Below the pieces are notes generated by a model. It searched no databases and had not been told where the DNA came from. It saw only the letters and a program-made list of their open reading frames with translations. A stretch of 58,440 bases of DNA, taken from assembly GCA_003220685.1 (NCBI GenBank), contig QHTE01000063.1, positions 95,198 to 153,637 on the forward strand, given 5' to 3'. The position numbers were made by a program, and so were the translations under genes. Positions within the stretch are counted from its first letter, which is position 1. Each line of letters begins with the position of its first letter. The DNA is from Candidatus Rokuibacteriota bacterium (GTDB lineage: Bacteria > Methylomirabilota > Methylomirabilia > Rokubacteriales > CSP1-6). Below are positions 15,300 through 24,162 of this stretch, in pieces.

Positions 15300-15328
15300 T
15301 TGACTTGGCCCGAGTTTGGACCGACATT
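15300..15328 (+). promoter_or_regulatory. Candidate promoter for the DUF1015 operon
   Basis: A near-consensus -35 TTGACT (15300-15305) is followed after 17 nt by GACATT (15323-15328), a poor -10. It faces the gene at 15360. The 118-bp gap also holds the divergent start region of the cupin operon. Confidence 0.3.
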
Positions 15329-15359
15329 GCCTCGTCGACGCGACCAACACACGAGAGAC

Positions 15360-16586
15360 ATGGAGATCAGGCCCTTTCGCGGCTATCGTTACGCCGGCAG
15401 CGCGACGCGAGAGATCTCGCCGGTCGTGGCGCCTCCCTACGACCAGATCGGTCCCGAGACGCAGGACCGCCTCTACACGATGAGCCCGCACAACATCGTC
15501 CGCGTGAGCTATCCCAAGGACGCGGCCGACAAGTATCGTGACGCACGCGATGTGCTCGACGGCTGGCTGGCCGACGGTGTCTGGGCTCCCGAGGAGCGGC
15601 CCGCGATCTATCCCTATCACCAGACGTCTACCGTGGGGGGCCGCTCGGCGACGCGCATGGGCTTCGTCGCGCTCGGCGAGGTGAGCGACTACGCGCGCGG
15701 CGTGGTGCTCCCACACGAGCGGACGCACGCCGAACCCAAACGAGATCGGATGCAGCTCCTCGAGGCGACCGCCGCCGACATCGGCCTCTTGTTCATGCTG
15801 ACGGCCGATCCGGGCGGCGAGCTACGGCGCGCCACGACACCCATCGGCGATCCGATCGCCGAGGCGCGCGATCTCAACGGGGAGCACCATCGCCTGTGGC
15901 GCCTCACCGAGGACGCGGCGGTGAATCGCGTTCGGGAGCTGATGGCGCCGCGCCAGGCGATCATCGCCGACGGCCACCACCGATACGAGACGGCGGTCGC
16001 CTACGCCGAGCGCCATCCGGACGCCCGCTACAAGCTCATGGCGTTCTTCGCGCTGGAGGCCCCCGGACTGACGATCCTGGCGAATCATCGTCTGGTGCAC
16101 GGCGTCCAGGGCTTCGACTTCGACGACTTCGTCCAGGTGGCGTCCCGGTGGTTCGAGGTCTCACCGCTGGCCGATCCGCTGGCCGTGGAGCTCGAGAACC
16201 GCGCGATCGCCGTCGTGAGCGGGACCGACGCGGCTCTGCTCGGACTCAAACCGGGGGCGCGTCAGCACATCGCGTGGCCCGAGCAGAGGTCGGCGGCCTG
16301 GCGAGGGCTCGCCGTTGCGATCCTCCACGAAGGGTTGCTTCGCCCGTTGCTCGGGATCACCGACGCGAAGCTCGACGCGAAGACGCACGTGGACTACACC
16401 GCCGACCGCGCCGAGGCGATCCGGCTCGCCCGCGCCGGCAAGTACCAGGCGGCGTTCCTGATCGCCGCCACGACGGCCGACGAGCTCCAGGCGGTCGTGC
16501 GCGGCGGTGAGCTCCTGCCCCAGAAGTCCACGCACTTCTACCCGAAGCTCCTGGACGGCCTCGTGTTCTCCCGGCTGAGCGAATGA
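15360..16586 (+). CDS. DUF1015 family protein
   Basis: 408 residues of normal DUF1015 length. Recognised by EIRPFRGYRYA, VAPPYDQIGPE, SPHNIVRVSYP, GVVLPHERTHAEPKRDR and IIADGHHRYETAVAYAE. The family is widespread, often linked to serine or one-carbon metabolism neighbourhoods, and has no settled function. A formate-THF ligase two genes downstream fits that trend. The ATG at 15360 starts right at the family N-terminus; the open frame upstream is not protein-like. It overlaps the next gene by ATGA. Confidence 0.9.
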   Translation: MEIRPFRGYRYAGSATREISPVVAPPYDQIGPETQDRLYTMSPHNIVRVSYPKDAADKYRDARDVLDGWLADGVWAPEERPAIYPYHQTSTVGGRSATRMGFVALGEVSDYARGVVLPHERTHAEPKRDRMQLLEATAADIGLLFMLTADPGGELRRATTPIGDPIAEARDLNGEHHRLWRLTEDAAVNRVRELMAPRQAIIADGHHRYETAVAYAERHPDARYKLMAFFALEAPGLTILANHRLVHGVQGFDFDDFVQVASRWFEVSPLADPLAVELENRAIAVVSGTDAALLGLKPGARQHIAWPEQRSAAWRGLAVAILHEGLLRPLLGITDAKLDAKTHVDYTADRAEAIRLARAGKYQAAFLIAATTADELQAVVRGGELLPQKSTHFYPKLLDGLVFSRLSE

Positions 16587-18904
16587 GCGCGGGCGAATCG
16601 CCGCCGCGGCGCTACACCGGCGCGCGCATCAAGCGGCTCGAGGACCCGCGGCTCCTGACCGGCCGCGGGCGCTATCTGGACGACCTCGGGCTGCCGCGCA
16701 TGCTGTTCGCGAGCTTCGTCCGCAGCCCGCACGCGCACGCGCGCATCGTGCGCATCGATACGGCGGCGGCGCGCGCGTGGCCCGGAGTCGCCGCCGTCGT
16801 CACCGCCGACGATCTGCGCGGCGTGACCAGGCCGCTCTCGCCGCGGCTCGACGGTCCGGGCTACACGCCCACGGCGTGGCCCGCGCTGGCCGACGGCGTC
16901 GTCAGCTTTTGCGGCGAGGCGGTGGCGGCCGTCGTGGCCGTCAGCCCGTACGTCGCGGCCGACGCCCGGGAGCTGGTCGCCGTCGAGTGGGAGGCCAGGC
17001 CGGCCGTCGTGACCATCGATCAGGCGCTCGCGTCCAACCGCATCCTGTTCCACCGTCGCCACCGGCAGGGCGACGTCGACGGCGCTTTCGCGCGCGCGCC
17101 GGTCATCGTCCGCGAGACCTTCGAGCACGGCCGCTGCGCGCCCTCGCCGCTCGAGCTCCGCGGTCTCCTCGCCGACTGGGACGGCGAAGCCCTCACGGTC
17201 TGGTCGCCCCACCAGGCTCCCTCGCTGCTGCGCACGGCGCTCGCGGACGCGCTCGACCTGCCGCACGCGCGGATCAGGATCATCAGCCCCGACGTGGGCG
17301 GCGGCTTTGGACTCAAGATGCAGGTCTTTCCCGAGGACGTCGCGGTGGCCGCGCTCTCGCGGTGGCTCGGACGTCCCGTGAAATGGCTCGAGGAGCGCCG
17401 CGAGAACCTCGCGGCGGCGTCCCAGGCGCGCGGGCAGCGGACGACGGTCGAGGCCGCGGCCGCGGCCGACGGCACCGTGCTCGCGCTGCGGTCGAGAGTC
17501 ATGTCGGACAATGGCGCCTATCATGCTTACCCGGCCACCGGTGTCCTCGAGCCGCTCGGCACGGCGAGCATCATCCCGGGCCCCTATCGGATCTCGGCGT
17601 ACGAGTTCGAGGCGCTGGCGCTGGCGACCCACAAGCCGCCGCTCGGCGCCTATCGCGGCGTCGGCATGACAATGGGGGCGTTCGTAGCCGAGCGCATGTT
17701 CGATCTCCTCGCCGAGCGGCTCCACCTGGACCCGGCCGAGATCCGGCGGCGCAATCTCATCCCGCGAGAGGCCTATCCGTTCACGTCGGCCACCGGCTAC
17801 ACCTACGACAGCGGCGATTTCCCGAAGGCGCTGGAAGAGGCGCTGGCCGCGGTCGAGTACGACGAGCTCCGCCGCGAGCAACGCGCCGCGCGCGCCGCCG
17901 GCCGGCTCGTCGGCATCGGGATCGCGTGCTACACCGAGTACACGGGGATGGGATCCGCGGGCTTCCGCCGTCGCGGAGCGGTGGAGGTCCCCGGCATCGA
18001 GGGCGCCTCCGTCACGATGGACGCCGACGCGACGGCCCGATGCGCGGTGAGCTTCCCGACCCAGGGCCAGGGCCACGCCACCACGATCGCTCAGATCGTG
18101 GCCGATCGGCTCGGGCTCGCGCTCGCGGACGTCCGCCTGCAGCCCGTCGACACCGCCGAGTCGCCGCGCGGCAGCGGCACCTTCGCGAGCCGCGGCACGG
18201 TCGCGATGCTCGGCACCGCGGCCGTCGCGGCCGATCGCGTCGGTGACAAGCTCAAAGCCCTCGCGGCGCATCGGCTGGAGGCGGCCGCCGCCGACGTGGA
18301 GCTGGCCGGCGGGCGCGCCTTCGTGCGCGGCCTGCCCGATCGCTCGATCCCCCTGGCCGAGATCGCGCGGGCAGCGTATTCGCCGCCGCACGGCGGTCTC
18401 CCCGGTGGCCTCGCCCCCGGTCTCCAGGCGACCGTGTATTGCGACCTCCCGGGCCCGACCTTCTCGGGCGCGGTCCACGTCGCGGTCGTCGAGGTCGATC
18501 CGGCCACGGGGCGCGTCGCCGTGCGCCGCTATGCGCTCGTGGAAGACTGCGGGCGCGTCATCAACCCGGTCATCGTCGAGGGCCAGATCCACGGTGCGGT
18601 CGCCCAGGGCATCGGCGAGGCCCTGCTCGAGGCCGTCGTGCACGACGACGGCGGCCAGCTGCTCACCGCGACGCTCATGGACTACGCGCTTCCCAGGGCC
18701 GACGACTTGCCCTCGCTCGAGATCGGTCATCTCGAGACGCCCTCGCCGGTGACCCACGGCGGCGTCAAAGGGATGGGCGAGGGTGGAACCATCGGCGCGC
18801 CGGCGACGATCGCGAACGCGGTCGCCGACGCCGTGCGCCATCTCGGCGTGCAGATCACCACGCTCCCGATTCGTCCGGAGTCGCTCCTCGGGGGCTCAAG
18901 ATGA
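16583..18904 (+). CDS. Molybdopterin-binding (large) subunit of a xanthine dehydrogenase-family hydroxylase
   Basis: 773 residues, the full length of the Mo-binding subunit. RIKRLEDPRLLTGRGRYLDD opens the first domain; cofactor contacts appear in SPDVGGGFGLKMQVFPED, PPLGAYRGVGM and FPTQGQGHATT, and the base-catalytic glutamate lies in KGMGEGGTIGAP. The loop reads AYRG, not the AYxCSFR of true CO dehydrogenase, so a carbon-hydroxylating aldehyde- or heterocycle-type substrate is expected. The FAD and [2Fe-2S] subunits normally needed are not next to it, which is odd. ATGA overlap with DUF1015. Confidence 0.9.
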   Translation: MSAGESPPRRYTGARIKRLEDPRLLTGRGRYLDDLGLPRMLFASFVRSPHAHARIVRIDTAAARAWPGVAAVVTADDLRGVTRPLSPRLDGPGYTPTAWPALADGVVSFCGEAVAAVVAVSPYVAADARELVAVEWEARPAVVTIDQALASNRILFHRRHRQGDVDGAFARAPVIVRETFEHGRCAPSPLELRGLLADWDGEALTVWSPHQAPSLLRTALADALDLPHARIRIISPDVGGGFGLKMQVFPEDVAVAALSRWLGRPVKWLEERRENLAAASQARGQRTTVEAAAAADGTVLALRSRVMSDNGAYHAYPATGVLEPLGTASIIPGPYRISAYEFEALALATHKPPLGAYRGVGMTMGAFVAERMFDLLAERLHLDPAEIRRRNLIPREAYPFTSATGYTYDSGDFPKALEEALAAVEYDELRREQRAARAAGRLVGIGIACYTEYTGMGSAGFRRRGAVEVPGIEGASVTMDADATARCAVSFPTQGQGHATTIAQIVADRLGLALADVRLQPVDTAESPRGSGTFASRGTVAMLGTAAVAADRVGDKLKALAAHRLEAAAADVELAGGRAFVRGLPDRSIPLAEIARAAYSPPHGGLPGGLAPGLQATVYCDLPGPTFSGAVHVAVVEVDPATGRVAVRRYALVEDCGRVINPVIVEGQIHGAVAQGIGEALLEAVVHDDGGQLLTATLMDYALPRADDLPSLEIGHLETPSPVTHGGVKGMGEGGTIGAPATIANAVADAVRHLGVQITTLPIRPESLLGGSR

Positions 18905-18914
18905 GGACCTCGTA

Positions 18915-20537
18915 ATGGGAAAACAGGACATCGAAATCGCCCGCGCCGTGAAGCTCCAGCCGATCCTGGCGATCGGCGAGTCGCTTGGATTGAACGGCGG
19001 TGACCTCGAGCCCTACGGGAGCTACAAGGCGAAGATCCGCTGGGACGTCATCGAGCGGGCGAGCGGCCGGCCAGACGGGGCGCTCGTGCTCGTGACCGCG
19101 ATGACGCCGACGCCGGCCGGCGAAGGCAAGTCCACCACCACGATCGGTCTGGCCGACGGGCTGCGTCGTCTCGGCAAGCGCTCCATCGTGGCGATCCGCG
19201 AGCCGTCGCTCGGGCCGGTCTTCGGCGTGAAGGGCGGCGGGACCGGCGGCGGGCACACCCAGATCGCGCCGATGGAGGAGATCAACCTGCACTTCACGGG
19301 CGACATGCACGCGATCACCGCCGCGCACAATCTGCTCGCCGCCATGCTCGATAATCATCTGGCGCAGGGCAACACGCTCGAGCTCGACGTCCGGCGGATC
19401 CTCTGGAAGCGCGTGCTCGACATGAACGACCGCGCGCTGCGCCGTCTCGTCATCGGCCTGGGCGGACCCGCCCACGGCGTGCCGCGCGAGAGCGGCTTCG
19501 ACATCACCGTGGCCTCCGAGGTCATGGCGATCCTCTGTCTGGCGCGCGACCTGCAGGATTTCAAGGCGCGCGTGGAGCGCATCGTGGTCGCCGAGAAGGG
19601 CGAGGGCACGCTCGTCACCGCGCGCGACCTTCGCGCCGCGGGCGCGATGGCGGTCCTCATCAAGGACGCGATCAAGCCGAACCTCGTCCAGACGCTCGAG
19701 GGAACGCCGGCGCTGGTGCACGGGGGACCCTTCGGCAACATCGCCCACGGCTGCAACAGCCTCATCGCCACGCGCCTGGGGCTCAAGCTCGGCGAGGTCC
19801 TGGTCACCGAGGCCGGCTTCGCGAGCGATCTCGGCGCCGAGAAGTTCGTGGACATCAAGTGCCGCACCGGCGGCCTCGTGCCGTCGACGGCGGTCATCGT
19901 CGTCACGACGCGGGCCCTGGCGGTGCACGGCGAGGAGAACCTGGCCAAGCACGTCGAGAACGTGCGCCTCTTCGGGCTGGCCCCGGTCGTCGCCCTGAAT
20001 CGCTTCACGGACGACACCGACGCGGCCGTGAGCGCGGTGAAGGCCAGCTGCAAGACCCTGGGCGTGCCCTGCGGCGAGTCGCGCGGCTGGGAGCTGGGCG
20101 GCGCCGGTGTGACCGAGCTGGCGGCCCTGGTGCTCGACGCCATCCGCGCCAGCGACCGTTCGAGCTTCCGCTTCCTCTACCCTGACGAGCTCCCGCTCAC
20201 CGGCAAGCTCGAGACCCTGGCGAAGAAGGTCTACGGCGCCGACGGGGTGATGTTCATGCCGGCGGCTGCGGCGAAGCTCAAGCGCTACGAGTCGCTCGGC
20301 TACGGAAGCCTGCCGGTCTGCGTGGCGAAGACGCAGAACTCGCTCAGCGACGACCCCAAGCGCCCGGGCCGGCCGCGCGGATTCACGATCACGATCCGAG
20401 ACGCCGCGCTGTCGGCCGGCGCCGGCTTCGTCGTTGCCTACGCGGGTGACATCCTGACGATGCCCGGGCTGCCGAAAGTGCCCGGCGCCGAAGGCATCGA
20501 CATCGACGCGAACGGCAACGTTGTCGGGCTCTTCTGA
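18915..20537 (+). CDS. fhs: Formate--tetrahydrofolate ligase
   Basis: 540 residues, close to the usual 555. Makes 10-formyl-THF from formate, THF and ATP. Clear signatures: KLQPILAIGESLGL, P-loop TPTPAGEGKSTTTIGL, EPSLGPVFGVKGGGTGGG, FTGDMHAITAAHNLLAAM, HGGPFGNIAHGCNS and LSDDPKRPGRPRGF. It follows the molybdenum hydroxylase gene after 10 bp, so it is probably cotranscribed. Formate could come from the acetamidase/formamidase or from ring cleavage elsewhere in the window (inference). Confidence 0.97.
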   Translation: MGKQDIEIARAVKLQPILAIGESLGLNGGDLEPYGSYKAKIRWDVIERASGRPDGALVLVTAMTPTPAGEGKSTTTIGLADGLRRLGKRSIVAIREPSLGPVFGVKGGGTGGGHTQIAPMEEINLHFTGDMHAITAAHNLLAAMLDNHLAQGNTLELDVRRILWKRVLDMNDRALRRLVIGLGGPAHGVPRESGFDITVASEVMAILCLARDLQDFKARVERIVVAEKGEGTLVTARDLRAAGAMAVLIKDAIKPNLVQTLEGTPALVHGGPFGNIAHGCNSLIATRLGLKLGEVLVTEAGFASDLGAEKFVDIKCRTGGLVPSTAVIVVTTRALAVHGEENLAKHVENVRLFGLAPVVALNRFTDDTDAAVSAVKASCKTLGVPCGESRGWELGGAGVTELAALVLDAIRASDRSSFRFLYPDELPLTGKLETLAKKVYGADGVMFMPAAAAKLKRYESLGYGSLPVCVAKTQNSLSDDPKRPGRPRGFTITIRDAALSAGAGFVVAYAGDILTMPGLPKVPGAEGIDIDANGNVVGLF

Positions 20538-20566
20538 ACAGGCCGGGGCCGCCGCGCGGGACATGC

Positions 20567-20572
20567 TAGTAT
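20567..20572 (+). promoter_or_regulatory. -10-like hexamer close to the MBL gene start
   Basis: TAGTAT lies 10 nt before the ATG at 20583, and no ribosome site is present. It matches the short-leader pattern seen at other solitary genes in the window but has two mismatches to the consensus. Confidence 0.3.
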
Positions 20573-20582
20573 CCGAAGCTAG

Positions 20583-21404
20583 ATGCGCGCGGTTCTGCTC
20601 GGCACGGGAAGTCCACCGCCCAACCCGACGCGACGGGGCCCCGCGACGCTCCTCTCGCTCGGCGACGAGCGATTTCTCGTCGACGCCGGCGCGGGCGTCG
20701 GCGCCCAGCTGGTCCAGGCCGGGGTGCGCGCGTGGGATTGGCCGCCCGTCTTCATCACGCATCACCACTCCGATCACACGATCGATCTTGGCCATCTGCT
20801 CATCTCGCGGTGGATCGCCGGCCAGAACGCGGCGTTCGAGATCTGGGGCCCAGCCGGGACGCAGCGACAGGTCGACAAGCTCCTCGACTACCTGAGCTGG
20901 GACATCGAGGTGCGCCGTTCGCACATGCACGAGCGGCGGCCACCGGCGGTGCGCGTCACCGAGATCGAGGAGGGAAAGATCCTCGACACCGGCACGGTGC
21001 GGGTGAGCGCATTCCTGGTCGAGCACGATCCGGTGAAGCCGGCCTTCGGCTTGCGGTTCGACGGCGGCGGCCGGTCGGTCGTCGTCTCGGGCGATACGCG
21101 CCCGTGCGAGAACCTCGTGCGCTGGAGCCACGGCGTCGACTGTCTGATCCACGAGTGCTGCGAGATGTCCAAGACGTCCTGGTATCCGGGGTGCGGCTGG
21201 CCGTCGCTCGAGGCGAAGGTCAAGGACCTGTCGTCCTATCACACGCAGCCCGCCGACATCGGCCGTGTGGCGCGCGCCACCGGCGCGAAGAAGCTCGTGA
21301 TCACACACCTGATGCCGGGATCGGTGCCCGCCGAGCTCGCGGCCGCGGCCGGGCGAGACTTCGCCGGGGCGGTCGCCATCGGCGAGGACCTGGCGGAGGT
21401 GTGA
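20583..21404 (+). CDS. MBL-fold hydrolase, RNase Z-like group
   Basis: 273 residues. MRAVLLGTGSPPPNPTRRGP and the metal motif THHHSDHTIDLGHLL match the ELAC/RNase Z-like branch of the metallo-beta-lactamase fold; further ligands are in VVVSGDTRP and ITHLMPG. The long flexible arm of true tRNase Z is not evident, and an arylsulfatase- or esterase-type activity is equally plausible. The sequence LIHECCEMSK precedes the fourth motif. Four bases separate it from the Hpt gene. Confidence 0.88.
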   Translation: MRAVLLGTGSPPPNPTRRGPATLLSLGDERFLVDAGAGVGAQLVQAGVRAWDWPPVFITHHHSDHTIDLGHLLISRWIAGQNAAFEIWGPAGTQRQVDKLLDYLSWDIEVRRSHMHERRPPAVRVTEIEEGKILDTGTVRVSAFLVEHDPVKPAFGLRFDGGGRSVVVSGDTRPCENLVRWSHGVDCLIHECCEMSKTSWYPGCGWPSLEAKVKDLSSYHTQPADIGRVARATGAKKLVITHLMPGSVPAELAAAAGRDFAGAVAIGEDLAEV

Positions 21405-21408
21405 GGTC

Positions 21409-21789
21409 GTGGATCACGCCGCCGGGCGCCCCGTCGATCTCGCGGTGGCCATGCGCTGGCTCGGCGGCGATCGCCGTCTCCTGCGCGAGCTCGTCACGAT
21501 CTTCGTGGACGACGGCCCCCAGCGTATGCAGGCGATCCGCGCGGCGTTGACCGCGGCCGACGCGCGACAGGTCGAGCACGTGGCCCACAGCCTGAAGGGC
21601 TCCGCCGCGATTCTGGGCGCGACCGCGCTTCAGACGGCGGCGCTCGCGCTCGAGGACGCCGCTCACGACGGCCACACCGAAAAGGGCTCCGATCTCGTCG
21701 CGCAGATCGCGCAGGAGCTCGACCGGGTCATCGCGTTCTTCGCCGATCCGGCCTGGGCCGACCGCCTCGATCTCGGGGCGGCGACGTGA
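21409..21789 (+). CDS. Histidine phosphotransfer (Hpt) domain protein
   Basis: 126 residues, a four-helix Hpt domain with the phospho-accepting histidine in VEHVAHSLKGSAAILGA. Such proteins relay phosphate between a hybrid kinase and a response regulator. GTG start; its stop overlaps the response-regulator gene by GTGA, so the two are a relay pair. No kinase sits next to them; the nearest sensor kinase is the partial gene at 57253. Confidence 0.92.
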   Translation: MDHAAGRPVDLAVAMRWLGGDRRLLRELVTIFVDDGPQRMQAIRAALTAADARQVEHVAHSLKGSAAILGATALQTAALALEDAAHDGHTEKGSDLVAQIAQELDRVIAFFADPAWADRLDLGAAT

Positions 21790-22427
21790 GAGTGCTCATC
21801 GTCGACGACGAGCCGATCGTGCGCCGCCTGCACGAGGCGTCGCTGGCTGGCTGGGGCTACGAGGTCGCAACCGCCTCGGGCGGCGAGCAGGCGTGGGAGA
21901 TCTTCCAGAGCGACGACCCGCCGGAGCTCGCGATCCTCGACTGGACGATGCCCGGCATGGACGGCCTCGAGCTGTGCACGCGGATCCGCGCGCTCGGCCG
22001 CGAGCCGAAGCCGTACCTCATCTTCGTCACCGCGAAGGCGCGCACCCAGGACATCGTGACGGGCCTTGGCGCCGGCGCCGACGACTACATCGTGAAGCCG
22101 TTCGAGCGGGAAGAGCTGCGCGCGCGGATGCAGGTGGGCTTCCGGATGCTGGCGCTGCAGGCCGCGCTCGCCGATCGGGTGCACGAGCTCGAAGAGGCGC
22201 TGACGCGGGTCAAGCAGCTGCAGGGGCTCCTGCCGATCTGCTCCTACTGCAAGAAGGTCCGCGACGACCGCAACTACTGGCAGCAGGTCGAGACCTACAT
22301 CGAGGGGCACTCCGACGCCCAGTTCACGCACGGGATCTGTCCGGACTGCCGTGAGAAGTACGTCGAGCCCGAGCTGGAGCGATTGCGCCGGATCCGCGAA
22401 GCCGGCCAGTCGGGGATGCAGCCGTGA
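21786..22427 (+). CDS. Response regulator with C-terminal two-CxxC cysteine motif
   Basis: 213 residues. A receiver domain (RVLIVDDEPIVRRLHEA, phospho-Asp in LAILDWTMPGMDG, VTAKA, DDYIVKPF) is followed by a coiled coil (LADRVHELEEALTRVKQLQ) and a short tail with ICSYCKKVRDD and GICPDC. The two CxxC pairs probably bind zinc; this tail is common in response regulators but its output is unknown. There is no DNA-binding domain, so it likely acts by protein contact. GTG start coupled to the Hpt gene. Confidence 0.92.
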   Translation: MRVLIVDDEPIVRRLHEASLAGWGYEVATASGGEQAWEIFQSDDPPELAILDWTMPGMDGLELCTRIRALGREPKPYLIFVTAKARTQDIVTGLGAGADDYIVKPFEREELRARMQVGFRMLALQAALADRVHELEEALTRVKQLQGLLPICSYCKKVRDDRNYWQQVETYIEGHSDAQFTHGICPDCREKYVEPELERLRRIREAGQSGMQP

Positions 22428-23122
22428 TCACGCGCCGCGCCGCCGCCGAGCGCGGGCACTTCGATTTCGGCTGGCTGGACACGTCGCACACGTTCTCGTT
22501 CGGCGAGTACTACGACCCCCGCAACATGGGCTTCCGCACCCTGCGCGTGATCAACGAGGACCGCGTGCAGCCCGGCCGCGGCTTTCCGACGCACGGCCAC
22601 CGCGACATGGAGATCATCAGCTACGTGCTCGAGGGTGCATCGCAGCACCGCGACAGCCTGGGCACCGGCTCGGTGATCCGGCCCGGCGAGATCCAGCGGA
22701 TGAGCGCCGGCACCGGCGTCACGCACAGCGAGTTCAATCCGTCCCCGACCGAGCGGGTTCACTTCCTCCAGGTCTGGATCGTTCCGGACCGCCGCGGACA
22801 CGAGCCGAGCTACGAGCAGAAGACGATCGCCGACCCGGACAAGCGGGGCGTGCTGCGGCTGATCGCGGGGCCGCGGGACGGCGGCTCGGCCATCACGATC
22901 CATCAGGACGTGCGCGTGTACTCGGGCCTGGTCGAGCGCGACCAGGAAGTGGTGTACGAGCTCCACGAAGAGCGGCACGCCTGGGTCCAGGTCGCGCGCG
23001 GCTCCCTCACCCTAAACGGCCAGCCCCTGTGGCAGGGCGACGGCGCGGCGGTCAGCGCCGAGCCGGCGCTGCGGTTGATCGGACTGGAGTCGACGGAAGT
23101 CCTGGTCTTCGACCTGGGCTAG
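22424..23122 (+). CDS. Pirin family protein (YhhW/quercetinase-like bicupin)
   Basis: 232 residues. The N-terminal cupin shows GWLDTSHTFSFGEYYDP and the metal-binding GFPTHGHRDMEIISYVLEG and MSAGTGVTHSEFNPSP, typical of pirins that bind Fe or Zn and can oxidise quercetin or act as redox sensors. The C-terminal cupin is less conserved. GTG start overlaps the response-regulator stop (GTGA). Convergent with the PHP gene 10 bp downstream; I see no terminator between them. Confidence 0.93.
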   Translation: MITRRAAAERGHFDFGWLDTSHTFSFGEYYDPRNMGFRTLRVINEDRVQPGRGFPTHGHRDMEIISYVLEGASQHRDSLGTGSVIRPGEIQRMSAGTGVTHSEFNPSPTERVHFLQVWIVPDRRGHEPSYEQKTIADPDKRGVLRLIAGPRDGGSAITIHQDVRVYSGLVERDQEVVYELHEERHAWVQVARGSLTLNGQPLWQGDGAAVSAEPALRLIGLESTEVLVFDLG

Positions 23123-23131
23123 GCGCCGCGG

Positions 23132-23860
23132 TCAGCGCGGAGTCAGGATCGTCTGGGGGGACGGCGGATTCGGCCTGAGCCAGCTCCGCGCCCGCACCCG
23201 GCCGGCGCCCAGGGCGTGCTGGGCGAGGATGCTCGCGCAGCGCGTGAGGCTCAGTGGCCGGCTGACCACGCTGATCTGTCCCGCCTTGATGGCCGAGACC
23301 ACCGCTTCGACGCTCGCCGCGGACTCGATCAGCGAGAACGTGGTCCCGAACTGCGCGTCGATGTGGCTGTCCGAGGTCCCGATCAACGGAAGCCCCACGG
23401 CGCGGGCCAGCTTGACCGCCGCTCGATTGAAGTCCACGCGCGGCGTGTAGAAGTGGCTGAACTCGACCGCGTCGAACAGTTCGATCTGCTGCCAGAGCTT
23501 CTCGCGCAGGCAGTAGGGGGCCGGGAAGAACGGGTGGGGCGCCACCACGAGCCACTCGGGCGTCCTGTAGCGCTTGAGGCCCGCGAACGTCCTGAGCTTG
23601 TCGACCGCCACGTCCGCGTTGTAGACGAGCACGTGCCGCCCCTCGACGGTGACCTCGACCCCCGGGATCAGGACGATGCCGTGGTCGCGCGCGAAGGCGG
23701 CGAGATCCTGGTCGAAGGTGACTGTATCGTGGTTGCTGATGCTGAGCACGCGGTAGCCGTCTTTGGCCGCTCGCGCGATCACCTGGCGTGCGTCGTACGT
23801 GATGAAGGGCTCCGCCTCCCGAGTGTGGATGTGGAGGTCGGCCCGGAGCCCGACGTTCAT
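23132..23860 (-). CDS. PHP-domain metal-dependent phosphoesterase
   Basis: About 242 residues. Metal motifs of the PHP fold are in order: RADLHIHT, LSISNHDT, VAPHPFF, EFSHFY and GTSDSHID. Members hydrolyse phosphoesters such as nucleotides or histidinol phosphate; this branch has no defined substrate. The start is uncertain: ATG 23860 begins just before the first motif, while ATG 23926, with a GAGAG 6 nt upstream, would add 22 residues. Confidence 0.85.
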   Translation of the reverse strand: MNVGLRADLHIHTREAEPFITYDARQVIARAAKDGYRVLSISNHDTVTFDQDLAAFARDHGIVLIPGVEVTVEGRHVLVYNADVAVDKLRTFAGLKRYRTPEWLVVAPHPFFPAPYCLREKLWQQIELFDAVEFSHFYTPRVDFNRAAVKLARAVGLPLIGTSDSHIDAQFGTTFSLIESAASVEAVVSAIKAGQISVVSRPLSLTRCASILAQHALGAGRVRARSWLRPNPPSPQTILTPR

Positions 23861-24118
23861 GTCTTTTTTCGGAGCAAGGCGGATACCAAAGGCTGGGGAC
23901 ATACGTAAGTCGGCGCCATTCCTCATCTCGGTCTCTCGCTCGTCCCGTCGGCTGCTATGCAAGCGAGAATTTTCTTCCTTATCGGTGGGTTGGACTTGAC
24001 CACCAGTGGATAGTGGATCGACCAGGTGACAAAGAACTTGCCGCTTTGGCTGGCGCTCGTGAAGAGATCGGGTGGGTCGATCGTCAGTGAAATTAGCAGT
24101 TTCCGGATACGGGAGGCC

Positions 24119-24135
24119 CTGGCAAGTCGATTGCT
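24119..24135 (+). promoter_or_regulatory. Sigma-54 (-24/-12) promoter of the patatin gene
   Basis: CTGGCAAG, four bases, TTGCT: -24 GG at 24121-24122 and -12 GC at 24133-24134 with exactly 10 nt between them. One mismatch in the -24 (A for C). The expected start near 24146 leaves a 17-nt leader with GAGG 5 nt before the ATG. The rest of the 300-bp gap (23861-24118) holds no gene that I can support. TACAAT at 24147 could be an alternative -10. Confidence 0.55.
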
Positions 24136-24162
24136 GACAAGGTTGCTACAATTGAGGCGTAC

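Noticed and set aside
16538..21308. Long antisense frames opposite the molybdenum hydroxylase and formate-THF ligase
   Set aside because: Same GC-driven artefact; the plus-strand genes have full catalytic motifs.
24147..24152. Patatin gene as another leaderless case because of TACAAT 10 nt before the ATG
   Set aside because: A GAGG ribosome site and a well-spaced sigma-54 promoter explain the start better; kept out of the leaderless list.
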